Assembly: GCA_009602725.1 (NCBI GenBank)
Contig: WELB01000037.1
Location: forward strand, 759,833-823,832
Length of the DNA stretch: 64,000 nt
Direction: 5' to 3'
Source: Spirogloea muscicola
Taxonomy: Eukaryota; Streptophyta; Zygnematophyceae; Spirogloeales; Spirogloeaceae
This document shows positions 48,628 through 60,063 of the stretch, piece after piece. Within the stretch, counting starts at the first letter, position 1; each line of letters opens with the position of its first letter. The translations under genes and the position numbers were made by a program. The notes beneath the pieces were generated by a model that saw only the letters and a program-made list of their open reading frames with translations, searched no databases and was not told the origin of the DNA.

Positions 48628-48800
48628 TCAAACCCGACAGACCAGCTGGCGGAAACAATCCCCCTGACGAAAGCCAGAAGGAATTGCTCGCCCGTAGAGA
48701 AGATTGGCTGGCAAGCCAGAGGCAGCAGCGAGAGCACGGCCAGCACGCAGTTGCAAAGCGTGGGCCATGGACCGCTGAAGGGATATGGATTGGAAAGGAT
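48628..48800 (-). mobile_element. Retrotransposon fragment, family B
   Basis: Minus frame QSISLQRSMAHALQLRAGRA then LAAASG, the LQRSQALALH box of family B. It was followed later by insertion of the family-A copy at 48829. Confidence 0.65.
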
Positions 48801-48828
48801 TGGACAAGCTCCTCCAACTGACTGGCAG

Positions 48829-49177
48829 GCTAGTGCCTTGCACCAGAAAGCTGGGCGAGCTCTAGTAGGTGGCAGAAGGGCTCCGTTCCTGGCATCTAGT
48901 ATTCATGCATCGAGTAGTGACCTTTATGTTTTGACCCGTGGTTATTGAGCGGGTCAATCTGCTGTAGGTTATGTAGATTTTTATATGTGCTTGCCTTTGT
49001 ACCTGGCCATTTGGCCTACATTTCTTTCTAATACACGATCTTTTCCAACTGACTGGCAGAGATCACAGCTGCTCCCAAAAGGGAGATTTCGTGTATTTGA
49101 AACAAACGAAGGCCAAGTGGCCAAGTACAAAGGCAAGCACATCTGAAGACCTACATCACCTCAAGCAGACTGACCCG
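48829..49177. mobile_element. Family-A copy (+) and separate family-A 3' end (-)
   Basis: 48829-49037 (+) is nearly identical to 3689-3908. 49087-49177 (-) is only the last about 90 bases of another family-A element, starting at its 3' terminus CGTGTATTTGAAACAAACG. The two 3' ends face each other. Confidence 0.8.
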
Positions 49178-49835
49178 AAGAAAAGGGGGCGAGGGCTGTC
49201 AATGAGAAGTGGCTGTCATAAGGCCAGCCCCAAATAGAATGGGCGAGGTCGACTGGGCAAAGACTGGGCAAAAGGTCTCGAGGATAATATCGTGGGAAAT
49301 CTCGAGGGGGAAGCCCCGACACGGAAAGCGCCTTCTACAATGAGTGATTCTCCACTAACTCGTAGCTACTGAGTGGTCCATCCTCCACCGGACCTGACAT
49401 CGCATCTTCAGGAAGAAAGTGCTCGTCCATTGAGAATTCAGGCCCCTCCGTCGTTGTGGCCCCTTCGACCCTCTGTCAAGTCCTCTTCTTCGGGCTGGCT
49501 TTTCACATTTTGTCCATTCTTTTTTGGCTGGCTTCTGCCAGCCCCTCTCTTCTATGGGCGAGCTTTTTCTTCTTTTTTTTTTTTTTTTCACAGCCCTTGC
49601 CCCCATTGGGAGAGCCGCTACTTTCTACAGTCGCAGGGAGTCGCAGCGCTGTCCCAACACCTCGCGCGCGACACGCCTCTCGCCACGTAGTCCTCCGCTG
49701 GCCTCGAAAGGGGCCCCCCGCTTCTCGAAGAAGGGCTCGCCCATTGAGAATATGGGCTGGAACAGCCAGCCCAAAAAAGAATGAACAGAGTACAAGAAGA
49801 GGGGGGGGGGGGAAGCCAGGCGAAGTCAGATAAGC
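49178..49835. repeat. Tail modules, T-run and G-run upstream of VDE
   Basis: Modules GGGCTGGC...CCAGCCC at 49490-49560 and 49750-49785 in both orientations, a T-rich run at 49566-49588, and about 12 G at 49801-49812 directly before the GC-rich VDE start region. Confidence 0.6.
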
Positions 49836-49847
49836 CNCGCGGTGGCC

Positions 49848-52610
49848 ATGGCGCCGCCGCCGCCCCGGCCGCCGCGGCGCGCTGCCCCGCCGCTTGGTGC
49901 TTGGCGGCGCCGGCCTCCGCTGCCTGGCCCAGGCATCCGGCAGGTGCGCTCGCCGCGATCATGCAGCATCCGTCCCAGCGCTCGCATCACTCTGCTCAGC
50001 TGCATCCAGCTTGCCTCGGCTCGTCGATTAGGCTGTGCCATGGCAGCCGTCCACTTTCCGCTACCGCCTCTGTGTGGTGCTCAAGCCTTAGCTGGTGTTT
50101 GCAGCCAAGCGTAGAGGCGTGCCCGGAGGTGCCATTAAGCCGGCTGCCACAAGAACGCTGCAGACTGTTGCGGAGCTACGACCGAGCGTCCAGCAGGGAA
50201 AGCACCCCGACAGCACCGATGACAAGCGCGGATTGTCGCCAGGTAGTAGCCGAAGCTTCCTGTTTCCGCATTTGTCTTGAACTGCTGTTTTGCTTCATGC
50301 CAGGATCACATACCACAGATAGCATGTGCCTCGAATAGAGATATGAGCAACTGGGAGCAGAACACCTGCACTGAGGCGCGAGGAAATCACCAACTCTGGA
50401 TGCTACTGGCTTGTGGTGCGATGAAGCAGCAGAAGCACGAGACAGCTCACTTCTGAGCTGGCAAACGACAGCTGCCAGTGTCCTTGCTGCTGCAGTCGTG
50501 GCAGCTGGTACTGCGCAGGCTGCTCATGCCACTGACGCTCTTAAAATCTGCAAGTGCCTCTTTCAGAACTGCAGGTGCAAGTCCTGTCCTCGATTACGCT
50601 TAGGCTTCTAGATTGTCATTGCCCTCCAGATGAGTGCTTTTGATCCTGGACATACACAAGCTCCGTCATTGTATTCACTCACGAGCTAAGCATCTGAGAG
50701 GCTTGCACTCTTAGTAGGACGTCGTTGAGCACGTCATGTGTGCTCCTTGCCATGCTTCGTCTCAGTATGCACCCGAAGAGACTTTGCCAGCGCTTCACAG
50801 TTGGCTCCTTGTCGTCCACTGCACATTTGCTCTGGTTGCTCCAGGGTGGAGCTTGCAAAGTGCGTCGCTGATCCAAAGTGTGCTGCAAATTTGACATGCT
50901 TGCAAACTTGCAACAACCGACCAGATGAGACAGAGTGTCAGGTTTGTTATTATCTTCGCTAATTTGTGCAAAATTTGTGAGGTCACCTCCTGCTTTTCCT
51001 AGCTCACTATGGAAGTACTCTACTTGGTGAGCCTGGAATTGCCTCCTTGTGACTGCACCTCTGCATTTGTCTGACATACATTCTGGCTTCACACCCTGCC
51101 TTGCAGATTGGTTGTGGAGATCTCTTTGAGAATGCTGTTGTAGACGAGTTCAATAAGTGTGCTGTTTCTGATAAGGGCTGTGTACCCCAAAAGCCGGACA
51201 CTGGGCAATACCCCGTGCCTGCACCACAGGCCCTTGTCCAGAAATTTGATCCCCACCAATTTTACGGGTCTTGGTACATCAGCAGCGGACTGAATCAAAC
51301 CTTTGACACTTTTGACTGTCAGTTCCACCAATTTACTCCGATACCTGGCGGATTTCAAGGTAGAAGCATCTTTGCAGCATGTCATGACTGTCCAGAGAAT
51401 CATTGTCAGCTGCTTTGCAGACTGGGCAGTGCTGCCACTTCACTGTTTCCTTGTTGACCAAGTAAGGTATTTATAAGCAACTCTGCTATGGCTGAGGAGC
51501 AACTTAGCTCCTCGGTTCCTGGTGTCTGAGACCCCATAGAGTTGCACGGATAAGATGTGCCTTGACTATCTGAATCAGCATTCTTTGCGCTTGTGTGTGT
51601 CGACCTCTATCTGAGCCATTGCAGATGTCAAAAGGCTTACCTGTTGCAGCTACTTTGATTTGCAGCCAAGCTTCAGTGGCGAATAAGCACTCCTGACGGG
51701 GGGTTTTTCACCAGGACAGCAGATCAGAGATTCTTACAGGACGAGAAGCAGCCTGGCATCCTTTACAATCACGGCAATGAGTTTCTTCATTACCAGGATG
51801 ACTGGTACTTCTCACATGCTGCAACATGTTCTTCATGAGCTTGCAAAAGCCTGTTGCATTTGCTACCTAGACTAGGTAGATTTCATAAGCTAGACATGGC
51901 TTTTGCAGGTTCATACTAGGCGCAAAGACGGAAGGAAATCTAGATGACTATATACTTGTCTACTACAAGGGCAAGAATGATGCATGGGATGGTTATGGGG
52001 GAGCTGTTCTATATACCCGTACTCGCTCAGTTCCACAAAGTATTGTTCCTGAGGTGACAGAGGCATGTAGGAAGGCTGGGTTGGACTATGCAATGTTCAC
52101 TCCCACTGACAACACGTGTCCCCCAGAGCTGCCATTGGTGGAGAGAGTTGAGCAGAAGGTTTGCTTCCCACATCTTTGTCACTCCAGTGTCATATTTGCA
52201 GACTTGCTTGTCTGCTTCAGTAATTTTATCAGGACATGTCTATTATCTGCGGTCGGAGTTCCACGAAGCATGTATCTGATCAAATAAGATCCTCTTTTGT
52301 TCTCACTGGCCCTCTTTCTTGAGGCTGTGGCAATCTGCCTTGGCAGGTGGAGAAGGAGGTTGAGAAAGATGAGAAGGTGGTGGAGAACCTCTTTGTTAGC
52401 CTGAAGAACGGGGTTGCTGAAGTAGGAAAGAAAGGGTTGATGGCAGTGCAGAACCTGGTCAGGAACGAGGAAGAGGATTTGAAGAAGGACGAGAGGCTTC
52501 TCCAAGAGCTTGGAGAGGAAGAGAGACAAATATTGAAGGATCTGCGAATGGGTGTGAGAGACATTGAGGCCCTGTTTTCAAAGCCATTGTCTGTTCGAAA
52601 GCTTCGATGA
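49848..52610 (+). CDS. VDE: Violaxanthin de-epoxidase (plant type)
   Basis: Exons from the mature part are certain: 50845-50941, 51107-51359, 51666-51804, 51909-52158 and 52347-52610. An upstream exon ends at 50574 and carries [17 protein letters not shown], a thylakoid-lumen targeting segment, then [12 protein letters not shown]. Likely transit-peptide exons are 49848-49943 and 50105-50242, but their junctions to the next exon are not in phase. The Cys-rich domain reads [20 protein letters not shown], the lipocalin domain [17 protein letters not shown] and [20 protein letters not shown], and the Glu/Lys-rich C-terminus ends RKLR-stop. VDE converts violaxanthin to zeaxanthin in the lumen at low pH using ascorbate, for photoprotective energy dissipation. 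Confidence 0.96.
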
Positions 52611-53858
52611 CAAGCCTTCATCCTAACATCGTTTTCTTTTGCCCCACAGCAATGCATGCAAAAGGGCAGCTGTCAGGGTGTACTGCTCGCTTGCAGTCCA
52701 AGGCTTGCTTGCAGTCCCAGTAACCTGTTCTTGACACAATTCATTCGCCAATCAACACCTAGCACTCTGTTTCACAACCTCTAGACTGAAAACTGTCCTG
52801 TGCTGCGCGCTCTTGCACCTGACCTGTGTTGTACACGGCTCGCTCAGCATCTGTGTCTCTCCAGTCTTGCTCCTCCACTGAGCGTCCTCCAGGTCCAGCA
52901 GATCGGCCTCGTTGAGGCGGTGGCCCTCGTTGAGACGGCGGCCCAGCAGAGCGACCTCGTCGCAGTGACTCAGACGCAGATGTACTCATGGTGGTAGACA
53001 GACTTGGATCTCAGACAGACAGTCAGACAGCACAGGCTCCGCCCTCACCCAAGGTGGGTGGCAGCCTGGCTAGGGCGCACGGGCGCACCGCGTGGCCTCA
53101 GATGTGGAGAGTGAGCACGACGGGTGCCCGAGGCCTCCCTTATCCAGGGGAGACTCTCAGGGCCCAATAGACGGGCGGGATGGTCACCCACCCCGACCCG
53201 CCGATTCAACATATTACAATATTCAACATAGACAACTGCCTCCACATGCTGTAATGGTAAACAGTACTCGAGTTTGGAAGTTGGGTCAGCAATTTCTCCA
53301 GCAGATTGCAAGTCAGACTTGTCATGTTGCTCTGAAGCGATTCCACCAGTCATGGCAAGCTGTATGGAGCAACTGGTCATTTCTGAAAGTGATAGCGTAG
53401 AGCTTACTTCGAGTGCTTTGCATTTTCGAGTTGTGACTTCACTTTGATGCTGTCCATGATTCTGGGTTGGCCACTCACAGCCATCGAGTCCTTCTAGAGC
53501 ATACTTCCGCGCGCGAGACTCATCTCTGTTCAGTATATTTTGAGTGCACATCACCCAGGCGGTGCATAGCCCCCTTGAGGAGCTCCACCTGTGCATAAGG
53601 TGAATCATTCATGTTGCGGTGTGGCTGTGTAAAGCCAGCCAACAAGAAGTGGACAAGTATTTAAGAATAGTCTCTGTGGACCCAGGATATTACTGTGCCG
53701 CAGTGCCACGCATCCAAGCAAGCGGCTGTACGAAATGTTCACAAAACAAAACGATTCATTACCATCAGCGGTATGTCGACGATTACATTCACCTCCAACT
53801 TTGCTGCAGAGATTCCCCACCACGCAAAATACGACGGCCGTTCGACGCACAAGTGTCT
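52611..53858. other. Downstream of VDE; one low-confidence minus frame
   Basis: A minus frame from 52989 to 52759 (76 codons) repeats GRSAGPPSQRGPPPQRGRSA and could be a first exon, but no partner exon is seen. The rest shows short frames only, plus a degraded tail module near 53460-53500 and 53615-53650. Confidence 0.35.
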
Positions 53859-53950
53859 GCTCCCGGCGGGGCTCGAACCCGCGACCGCTGGCTGGCTCCG
53901 GCACGGTGCCCCATAAGACCAACGCTCTAACCAAACTGAGCTACGGGAGC
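53859..53950 (-). tRNA. tRNA-Ile (UAU), intron-containing
   Basis: Reverse complement starts GCTCCCG and ends CGGGAGC (7-bp acceptor stem). D arm GCTC...GAGC, anticodon stem TTGGT/GCCAG with two wobble ends, loop CT-TAT-G..A, T arm GCGGG-TTCGAGC-CCCGC. An 18-nt intron (GGGCACCGTGCCGGAGCC) follows position 37 and can itself fold (GGCAC/GTGCC). The mature tRNA would be 74 nt without CCA. Introns in tRNA-Ile(UAU) are common in eukaryotes, supporting the call. G at position 37 is unusual for this isoacceptor. Confidence 0.8.
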
Positions 53951-54079
53951 TGAAAGCAGCATTCGTGCCGACAACAGCTGCACTTGCTGCTGTCACAGTA
54001 TATATAAATCAAGGAGAGACAACTTGCATTGCATGAGAAGGACCAATGACCAGCCGATGAACGACTTCATAAGACTAGA

Positions 54080-54717
54080 AAGAAGAAAGAAAAAGTACAA
54101 AGCTAGGCCCGCCAAAACTGCCAATCGACCCCCCCAGCGAGCTGCGAGGGACAGCGCCAATGGCAGGCTTACCGACTTCTTTGGCTCAGCTTTTGTAAGG
54201 CTTGTAATGGCCTCCCCTTGCGTTTCCATGCGCACCGCGCGCCTTCTCTCTTTGGCTCAGCTTTCTGCGGACCTCGGTCGCATTTACTGGCCTCTTACAG
54301 CTACCGCCTACTTCGACAAGCTACTTCTTTGGACCTTTTATATTGTCTTGCCCTTCTTGCACGACCTTTTGCCTGACCACTGTTTTGGCTGCATCTCCTG
54401 ACTAGAGGTTAATGAGCGTTCCCTGGCTGATGTCTTAGTCCGAGTCCTTCGCACTCCGGCTCCTTCAGACCTTGTCCATTCCTTTGAGCTGGCCTTTCTC
54501 AGCCACCAGTCAATCTGACCGCGCTTTCTTTGGCTTGTTTTGACCTTCCTTCCTATTATGCGCACCGTGCCCCTTTCCTCTCTCTTTTGACGTGGCCTTT
54601 CGCAGCCTTGTCATCCGCAGCCTTCTGCAGCTCTCAGCCATGTAGAAGACCTGCTGCATGTCTTGGATTTATGCTTTCTCCTTTGATTTCATCGCGCCCT
54701 TTTGCAGAGAAGAATTT
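54080..54717. repeat. Retrotransposon tail modules
   Basis: CATGCGCACCGCGCGCCTTC (54228), CTGGCCTCTTACAGC, TTTGAGCTGGCCTTTCTCAG followed by CCACCAGTCAATCTG (54483-54520), then a diverged copy of the CGCACCGTGCCCC module. No host gene seen. Confidence 0.6.
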
Positions 54718-54952
54718 CGTGTATTTGGAAACAAATGTAGGCCAAATTGCCAAGTACAAAGGCAAGCACATCTAAAATCTACATAAACCATAGCAGATTG
54801 ACCCGCTCAGTTAACACGGGTCAAAAGATAAAGGTCACCAGTTGATGCATGAATACTAGATGCCAGAAACGAAGCCCTTCTGCCACCAACTAGAGCTCGC
54901 CCAGCTTTCTGGTGCAAGGCACTAGCCTGAGCACGCTGCAAACAGGCCGTAA
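54718..54952 (-). mobile_element. Retrotransposon 3' fragment, family A
   Basis: Starts at its 3' terminus CGTGTATTTGG and runs to the QRAQASALHQ box near 54940, where it is truncated. Small differences (AGTTAACACGG, ACATAAACCATAGC) make it distinct from the other copies. Confidence 0.8.
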
Positions 54953-55089
54953 CTTTGCAGAGGTGCTTTTATTCTGGACACTTTCACAGGCCTCGCCACC
55001 TTCGCGAGAGCTGCTTCTTTGCGCTTTCTGGCCCCTTGGAACCTTGTCCAATCATTTGGGCTGGCCTTCACCGCCCTCGCCCGCTCTGG

Positions 55090-55560
55090 AAGAGCATACC
55101 CTTTACGGAACGAAGTGGTCTTCCCTCCTGCATCGCCTGGCACTGCATGTTGATGCCCGGGGACGTAGTCGGGCGGGTAGCTTAGGCCATTCTAGCGTTC
55201 TCCAAGCCATCGTTGCATGCTATAGGATGCGGCTATCTTTGAGTTTGCAGCGCTCCCAGGCACTCGCGATTCACCAGCGTGCTGGTCGTGCATTAGCCTA
55301 GGCTACTGGCTTCCGTGGTGGTATAGCTTGTCAGATATGCATGTGCTCACTCGGAAATATTTAGTGTCCCCATTGGCCAGATCATTACCCAGTTAACAAG
55401 ACATTTGTAAGGCTGGAATTGGCCTCCCTTTCAATTTCATGCGCACCGCGCACCTTCTCTCTTCTGTGAGACGTTCATCCTTTGTGAGCTGGCTTTTCAA
55501 AGCCCTCGCCACCCTTTTGAAAGAGCAACTTCTCCGAGGGCAGGCAGCTTTCGAGCAGCC
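55090..55560 (+). mobile_element. Retrotransposon fragment, family B, with tail modules
   Basis: Frame YGTKWSSLLHRLALHVDARG, then CYRMRLSLSLQRSQALAIHQ and RAGRALA-stop; the normal LTRGY end is broken (55300-55350). Tail modules CATGCGCACCGCGCACC (55438) and GTGAGCTGGCTTTTCAAAGC (55480) follow. Confidence 0.75.
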
Positions 55561-56940
55561 GCGCTTAAACTTTACGTGCAGCTATTTGCTGCTGCACGTC
55601 CCACCGGGCCTCTCCTTGCTGGACCGGGCTCAAATGCAGCAGCCACCTACACATTCTCGTGTCAGCTACAATCTGTTGCTACAATCCTTAGTCACAGTAG
55701 TTCGTCGCATATTCTGATCCTCATTTTACATCTGCACTCCTCTAACTTGTCAATAGACTGTAGGCATACAAAGTAGTCTAAAAGGTCAATACGCCTCTGC
55801 AAATTTCAGCCAGGCAGTGCCCTGCGCCTTTCCCGCCTGGCTGGTGAAGAAATGAAGCACGTTAACCTGGATGACATCACTGTAGCATAGGTCTCAAGGT
55901 GGACGCCATCTGAAGCATGACGATGATTGACCTAAACTGCCCAGGGCACTTGTTGTGGTGCCTCGGCAAACGTATTCGTTCTCGGCGTTGGTGTTGACTC
56001 GTCAGTTTTGCAGTTGCCTCGCCTGGAAGGAGCGGTTCTAAGCACGCTGGATTGATAAAAGACAAGGAACCTCCACCAAAGAGAGGAATGCTCCGTGGCC
56101 AGCTGAGTAGTATACACAGCATGAGTCAAGGCGCTCTTGAATTTAATGTGGTGTGTTAGCTGAGAGAGGCCAGCTCACAAGAAGGAGACAGAGTTGGGCA
56201 AGCAGCACAAGCAGACGGGGCTCATCGAGAAAGAGCGTGCTTGTGATTCTAATCCTAGTATCTACGTGGAATTCTGGCCAGGAGGACGCAGAGAAGTTCT
56301 TGAGTTAGGAGATCATGCAATGAGCTAGTGGAGTGATGGAGACGCAGGGAAGGAGGGCAGAGGAGCAGATATTCAGCAGCCGCATTACAGACGTTCAATC
56401 AGGAGAATGCAGAAAGTGTTATTCCACGAGGGGCGGTGGCTGTGGATAGGCATCCCAGAATCTGAAACTACAAGAGCTAGCTTCAAGAGTGAGGAGTCGA
56501 CAGCCGGAAGGTGAGGTGCAAGCGGTGCAGGGGTTTGGAGAAAGCGGCTCCAACATTCGATTGCGGCTGTGGAGGCCAGCCGAGAGGAGCTTCTGAGTGC
56601 AGCTATGTCACGGAGCCGCAGGCTGGGCAGCTCAGGGCCCTCAGTGCGGCCGTGCCCGGAATACCGCCTCAGGCTAAGGCAGGGGGATGGCAACTGCTTT
56701 GAGGCTGCTACCTTTTCCAACTTGCAGCTGCGGACCAGGAGTTAGTGAGCAGCCAACTTTTGCGTCTTCGGTTCTTGCATGGTATACCCTTGTCGACTTA
56801 CTAAGACCTTGTTCGTCTATTGTGGGCTGGCTTTTCACAGCCCTCGCCCCCTTCTTGAAAGACTGAGCTGTTTCTCTCAATACGGCGTGTCAGCATAAGA
56901 AAGCATGACTAAATGCTCCCCAGGACGGGCTGTGGAAGGC
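55561..56940. other. No gene recognised; scattered tail modules
   Basis: Unique sequence with short frames. Degraded modules occur near 56150-56190, 56425-56460 and 56820-56870 (GTGGGCTGGCTTTTCACAGC). Confidence 0.45.
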
Positions 56941-57600
56941 CTTCCTAGGATGAAAGTGCTCGCCCATTGAGAATAGGGGCTGGAAAAGCCAGCCCAAAAA
57001 AGAATAACAGAGTACGAGAAGGGGGCCTTCCCAGGGGACCCACTTCCAGGACCCTAGCCTCTCTGATTTGCGGCTGCTTAGCAGGGGTTACTGAGTAATT
57101 TGTAGCTGCTTTCTTTCTTTGTGTGCTTTGGTTTCTTAGCGCTTCCTCTGGCTTCCTCTGGCCCCCTTCTCGTTCTTTGTTCATTCTTTTTTGGGCTGGC
57201 TTGTCCAGCCCCTATCCTCAATGGGCGAGCCCTTTCCTTCCTAGGCTGTCTATGTCCCTGCAGCGCTCCCAAGCGCTTGCTTTGCACCGCCGCGCTGGTC
57301 GCGCCCTTGCAGCAGCCTCTGGCTTGCGCAGCGGGGTTGCTCTTCCTCCCCTCAGCTCATCTGACTTCTTACTGCTGACACGGGGGTATTGAGGGCGCCC
57401 TGTCTGCCTAGCCTTTGGCTCCGTCATGAACACCTGTATGCATCTGGCTGGCATTTCACAGCCGATTCTTTCATATCAGCAGCCGCTTTCTCTAGGAGGC
57501 GTTTGACATTGTCCACCGGGCCGGAAAGAAAGCGCTGCCAAATTGACTGGTGGCTGTGAGAGGGCAGCCCAAAGGAATGGACAAGGTCTGACAGCGCAGG
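56941..57600 (+). mobile_element. Cluster of family-B copies
   Basis: 57027-57236 repeats 48277-48480 almost exactly, including the ORF end and full 3' UTR. 57240-57395 reads RLSMSLQRSQALALHRRAGR, AAASGLRSGVALPPLSSSDF and LLLTRGY-stop. It is intact and near-identical to the broken minus copy at 46735-46960, which has an extra tail module inserted at 46770-46820. 57530-57590 is a reverse CACCAGTCAAT module. Confidence 0.85.
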
Positions 57601-57819
57601 CCACGCAGCTACTCAAGGGACATTTGCAAACGGGACGCAATAGGATATCACATGAGGAAAAGGGGAAGATCAGGCAATCGGTAGCGCAAGCCAGGAACTG
57701 AAAGCTCTTGCAAGCTCAGGGGCTGATAACAAGCTGGGCGGCAGCCCGAGGCAGGCAGCGGAAGGCGCGTGCGCGCAGACGAGAAGCTCTCTGTCATTCC
57801 GACAGACGGCACGAGGGGC

Positions 57820-58060
57820 CAGAAGGCGCGCGGTGCGCATGAGGTGCAAGCTCATCCAAAGGGGGCGGAGAGCTGTGAAAGGCCAGCCCGGAAATCGAAG
57901 CCCGAACAGTGTGGACAAGGTCCGAAGAAGGGGCCGGAAAGCGCCGAAACGCACAAGAGAGCCGCAGGAGGCCAAGCCTTGCAGAAGGAAGAAAGTGCTC
58001 GCCCATTGAGAATAGGGGCTGGAAAAGCCAGCCCAACAAGAAGGGCCTTGCCATCGGCCC
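57820..58060. repeat. Tail modules upstream of psbX
   Basis: CAGAAGGCGCGCGGTGCGCA (57820) and GGGGCTGGAAAAGCCAGCCC (58015-58035). The following 58060-58470 is GC-rich with a G-run at 58197-58207 and one N at 58240, the likely psbX 5' region. Confidence 0.6.
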
Positions 58061-58471
58061 CCTGTTGGGTCGAGCAAGCGGGCAATGTGAGTGCAAAGCA
58101 CAGACAGGGCCAGGGGAGAGCGAAGCGGAGGGGTTTGGTGGGGCCAAAGGAAGCTGGAGGGGGGGCGCGGGCGACGCGGCGCTGCGCGGGGCCGCGGGGG
58201 GGGGGGGCGCGCATCTGAACGGCCAATGGGAGCGCAGCCNTGTGGCTGCGCCGCCCGCCGCCACCTGCCTGCTGGCCAAACAGCCCGCGCCCGCCCGGCG
58301 GGGCGCCTCCCTCGCCCCCCGCCGGCACCTCGCCCTCTCCCGGAGCCGAGTGACCATGAGGTTCGCGTTGCCCCCACCCCTCTCCTCCCACTCCCACCGA
58401 CCGAGCCCCGTACCTCCGGCATTGTCGCCAGCTTCGTTCTGCAGCTCCACAATGCGCAGTTGGAGACCCTC

Positions 58472-58852
58472 ATGCAGCCCTCAGAGCCTTGCCGGCGAGG
58501 TAGTGTCGGCAACTGCCGCTGGTTTGCCTCGCATTGCATCGGCACCGACTGCCGGGGGCCAGCCATCTGTAGCCGTCCTACTGACGATGCTGCCTGCGCC
58601 ACTCGGCGCTCTGTACCGGTTTGGCTCGGTCGCAGCGCTGGTGGCAAGCAGGACATGTGGACAGCGGCGACCTCAGCAGCTGTGGCGGCGAGCTTGGCTG
58701 TCCCTGGCCTCGCCGAGGCCGCAGTCCAGCCGGGCGTGTCCCCGTCCCTTCAGAACTTACTCCTCAGCGTGCTCGCCGGAGGCGTTGTGCTCACTGCCAT
58801 CGGCGTCGCCGTTGCTGGCGTCTCCGTTTTTGATCCCGTGAAGAGAAAGTGA
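58472..58852 (+). CDS. psbX: Photosystem II protein PsbX, nuclear-encoded precursor
   Basis: The last 42 residues are diagnostic: [20 protein letters not shown], one membrane helix, then [13 protein letters not shown]-stop (58852). Before them lies [19 protein letters not shown], a thylakoid signal ending in an Ala-x-Ala-type site, as expected for the imported precursor. The in-frame ATG at 58472 gives 126 residues including a basic, Ser/Arg/Cys-containing transit-like stretch. An alternative start (58655) or an intron in the 5' part cannot be excluded. PsbX is a small single-helix subunit next to cytochrome b559 in PSII. An open frame extends further upstream. Confidence 0.87.
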   Translation: MQPSEPCRRGSVGNCRWFASHCIGTDCRGPAICSRPTDDAACATRRSVPVWLGRSAGGKQDMWTAATSAAVAASLAVPGLAEAAVQPGVSPSLQNLLLSVLAGGVVLTAIGVAVAGVSVFDPVKRK

Positions 58853-60063
58853 GTGTAGGACACTCCATCCATTGAACTCGTATTATGAATCTCTCCCTTG
58901 AATGTAGTGCTCAACGCTACTCCCTCTCCTGCTTGTCGCATTTGTGGTGGGAGGAGCCCAATGAGGGCTGGGAAGAGGGTGGGCTTTGGTTTGTGGAGAA
59001 GTTCTGCAATCTGCACGACATCTTGCCGTCTGCAGATTACGTCACACTAGAATGCAGCAGGGCTTGGTGTCATCAAGGCAGCAGGCGGATGGCTGGGTTT
59101 AGCCTCGGCAGTTGCAGCTTGAATGCTCCGCGCAGGGAGGACCCTTTGCTGAATCTGAGGGTTGAACAGATCAAGGGCCTGCAGGATGTCGGTTTTCTTT
59201 CCACTGTGATGGTGTGGTAGGCTGCATGTAGGGCCCCTTACCATGCAGTGAAGGTAAGAGCAGGTGAGGCAGGCAATGTAGAGTTAGGGCTGGTGTGATG
59301 ACGGGTCGTTGAGACATGGCCTGAAGCAGAGAGCCTATCTTTGATCACAGGTCGTCTTGAAGTCTGGTGCACTCACAACCGGCTCTAGGGCCCAAGAGCT
59401 ATCACCTGAACCATGAATTAGCTGGAGTGGAGGACCAATTAAGGACAAATTGCAGTGCAGGGCACCGGAGTATATGAATGTAGTGCAGTTAGCTTACTTG
59501 TGTTGTATTTGAGCTCAAGCTAAGCTCAAGCTGACTGAGCTTGCAATGGATCCGTGTGCAAGCGCACAAGTTTTTCCCACTGCTCTGATGGTAGACACGT
59601 GCAACTACATCGTCATTCACTTACCAGCAAGCCTTGTCTACTTGTTGTATGACCCAAGCTGCTTGTATATGCAGTATTTAAAGGTAAAACAATGGTGATT
59701 TACTTTAATACAGGTGTGTGGGCTCAGATATATAGGACAAGTAGTCAGCTTTCAATGCTACTTGAAAGCGCCTCTGCAGAAAGGGAACAATCATCATTCA
59801 TGCGTGAAGTGTCAGGACACCTACTTCTTAGGGCTTGACTTATGTGGCTTCCAAGTACTTAAGCACACCTTCGTTGCCAGCCATGATCTGTCTTCGGCAG
59901 TAAAGTCGTCCTTATCTCTTCCACAATGCAGCACAGTGCAGATGAAACTCAAGGGCTCCGTGGGCACTCTTGAATTTCTGGAGTATGAAAGTTACAGTGC
60001 CAAACAAAAAGCCATGGCCTAGTCTATTTCCGAGAGGAATGCGTGGACTTGATGCTCTGCCAG
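58853..60063. other. Between psbX and RNF170-like gene, no gene recognised
   Basis: One 103-codon + frame (59714-60022, with CVKCQDTYFLGLDLCGF) has no recognised relative and no splice partners. The remainder shows nothing notable. Confidence 0.4.

Noticed and set aside
53695-53930. Plus-strand ORFs with PAGLEPATAGW-like text over 53695-53930
   Set aside because: They are the antisense reading of the tRNA-Ile gene, a familiar false protein.
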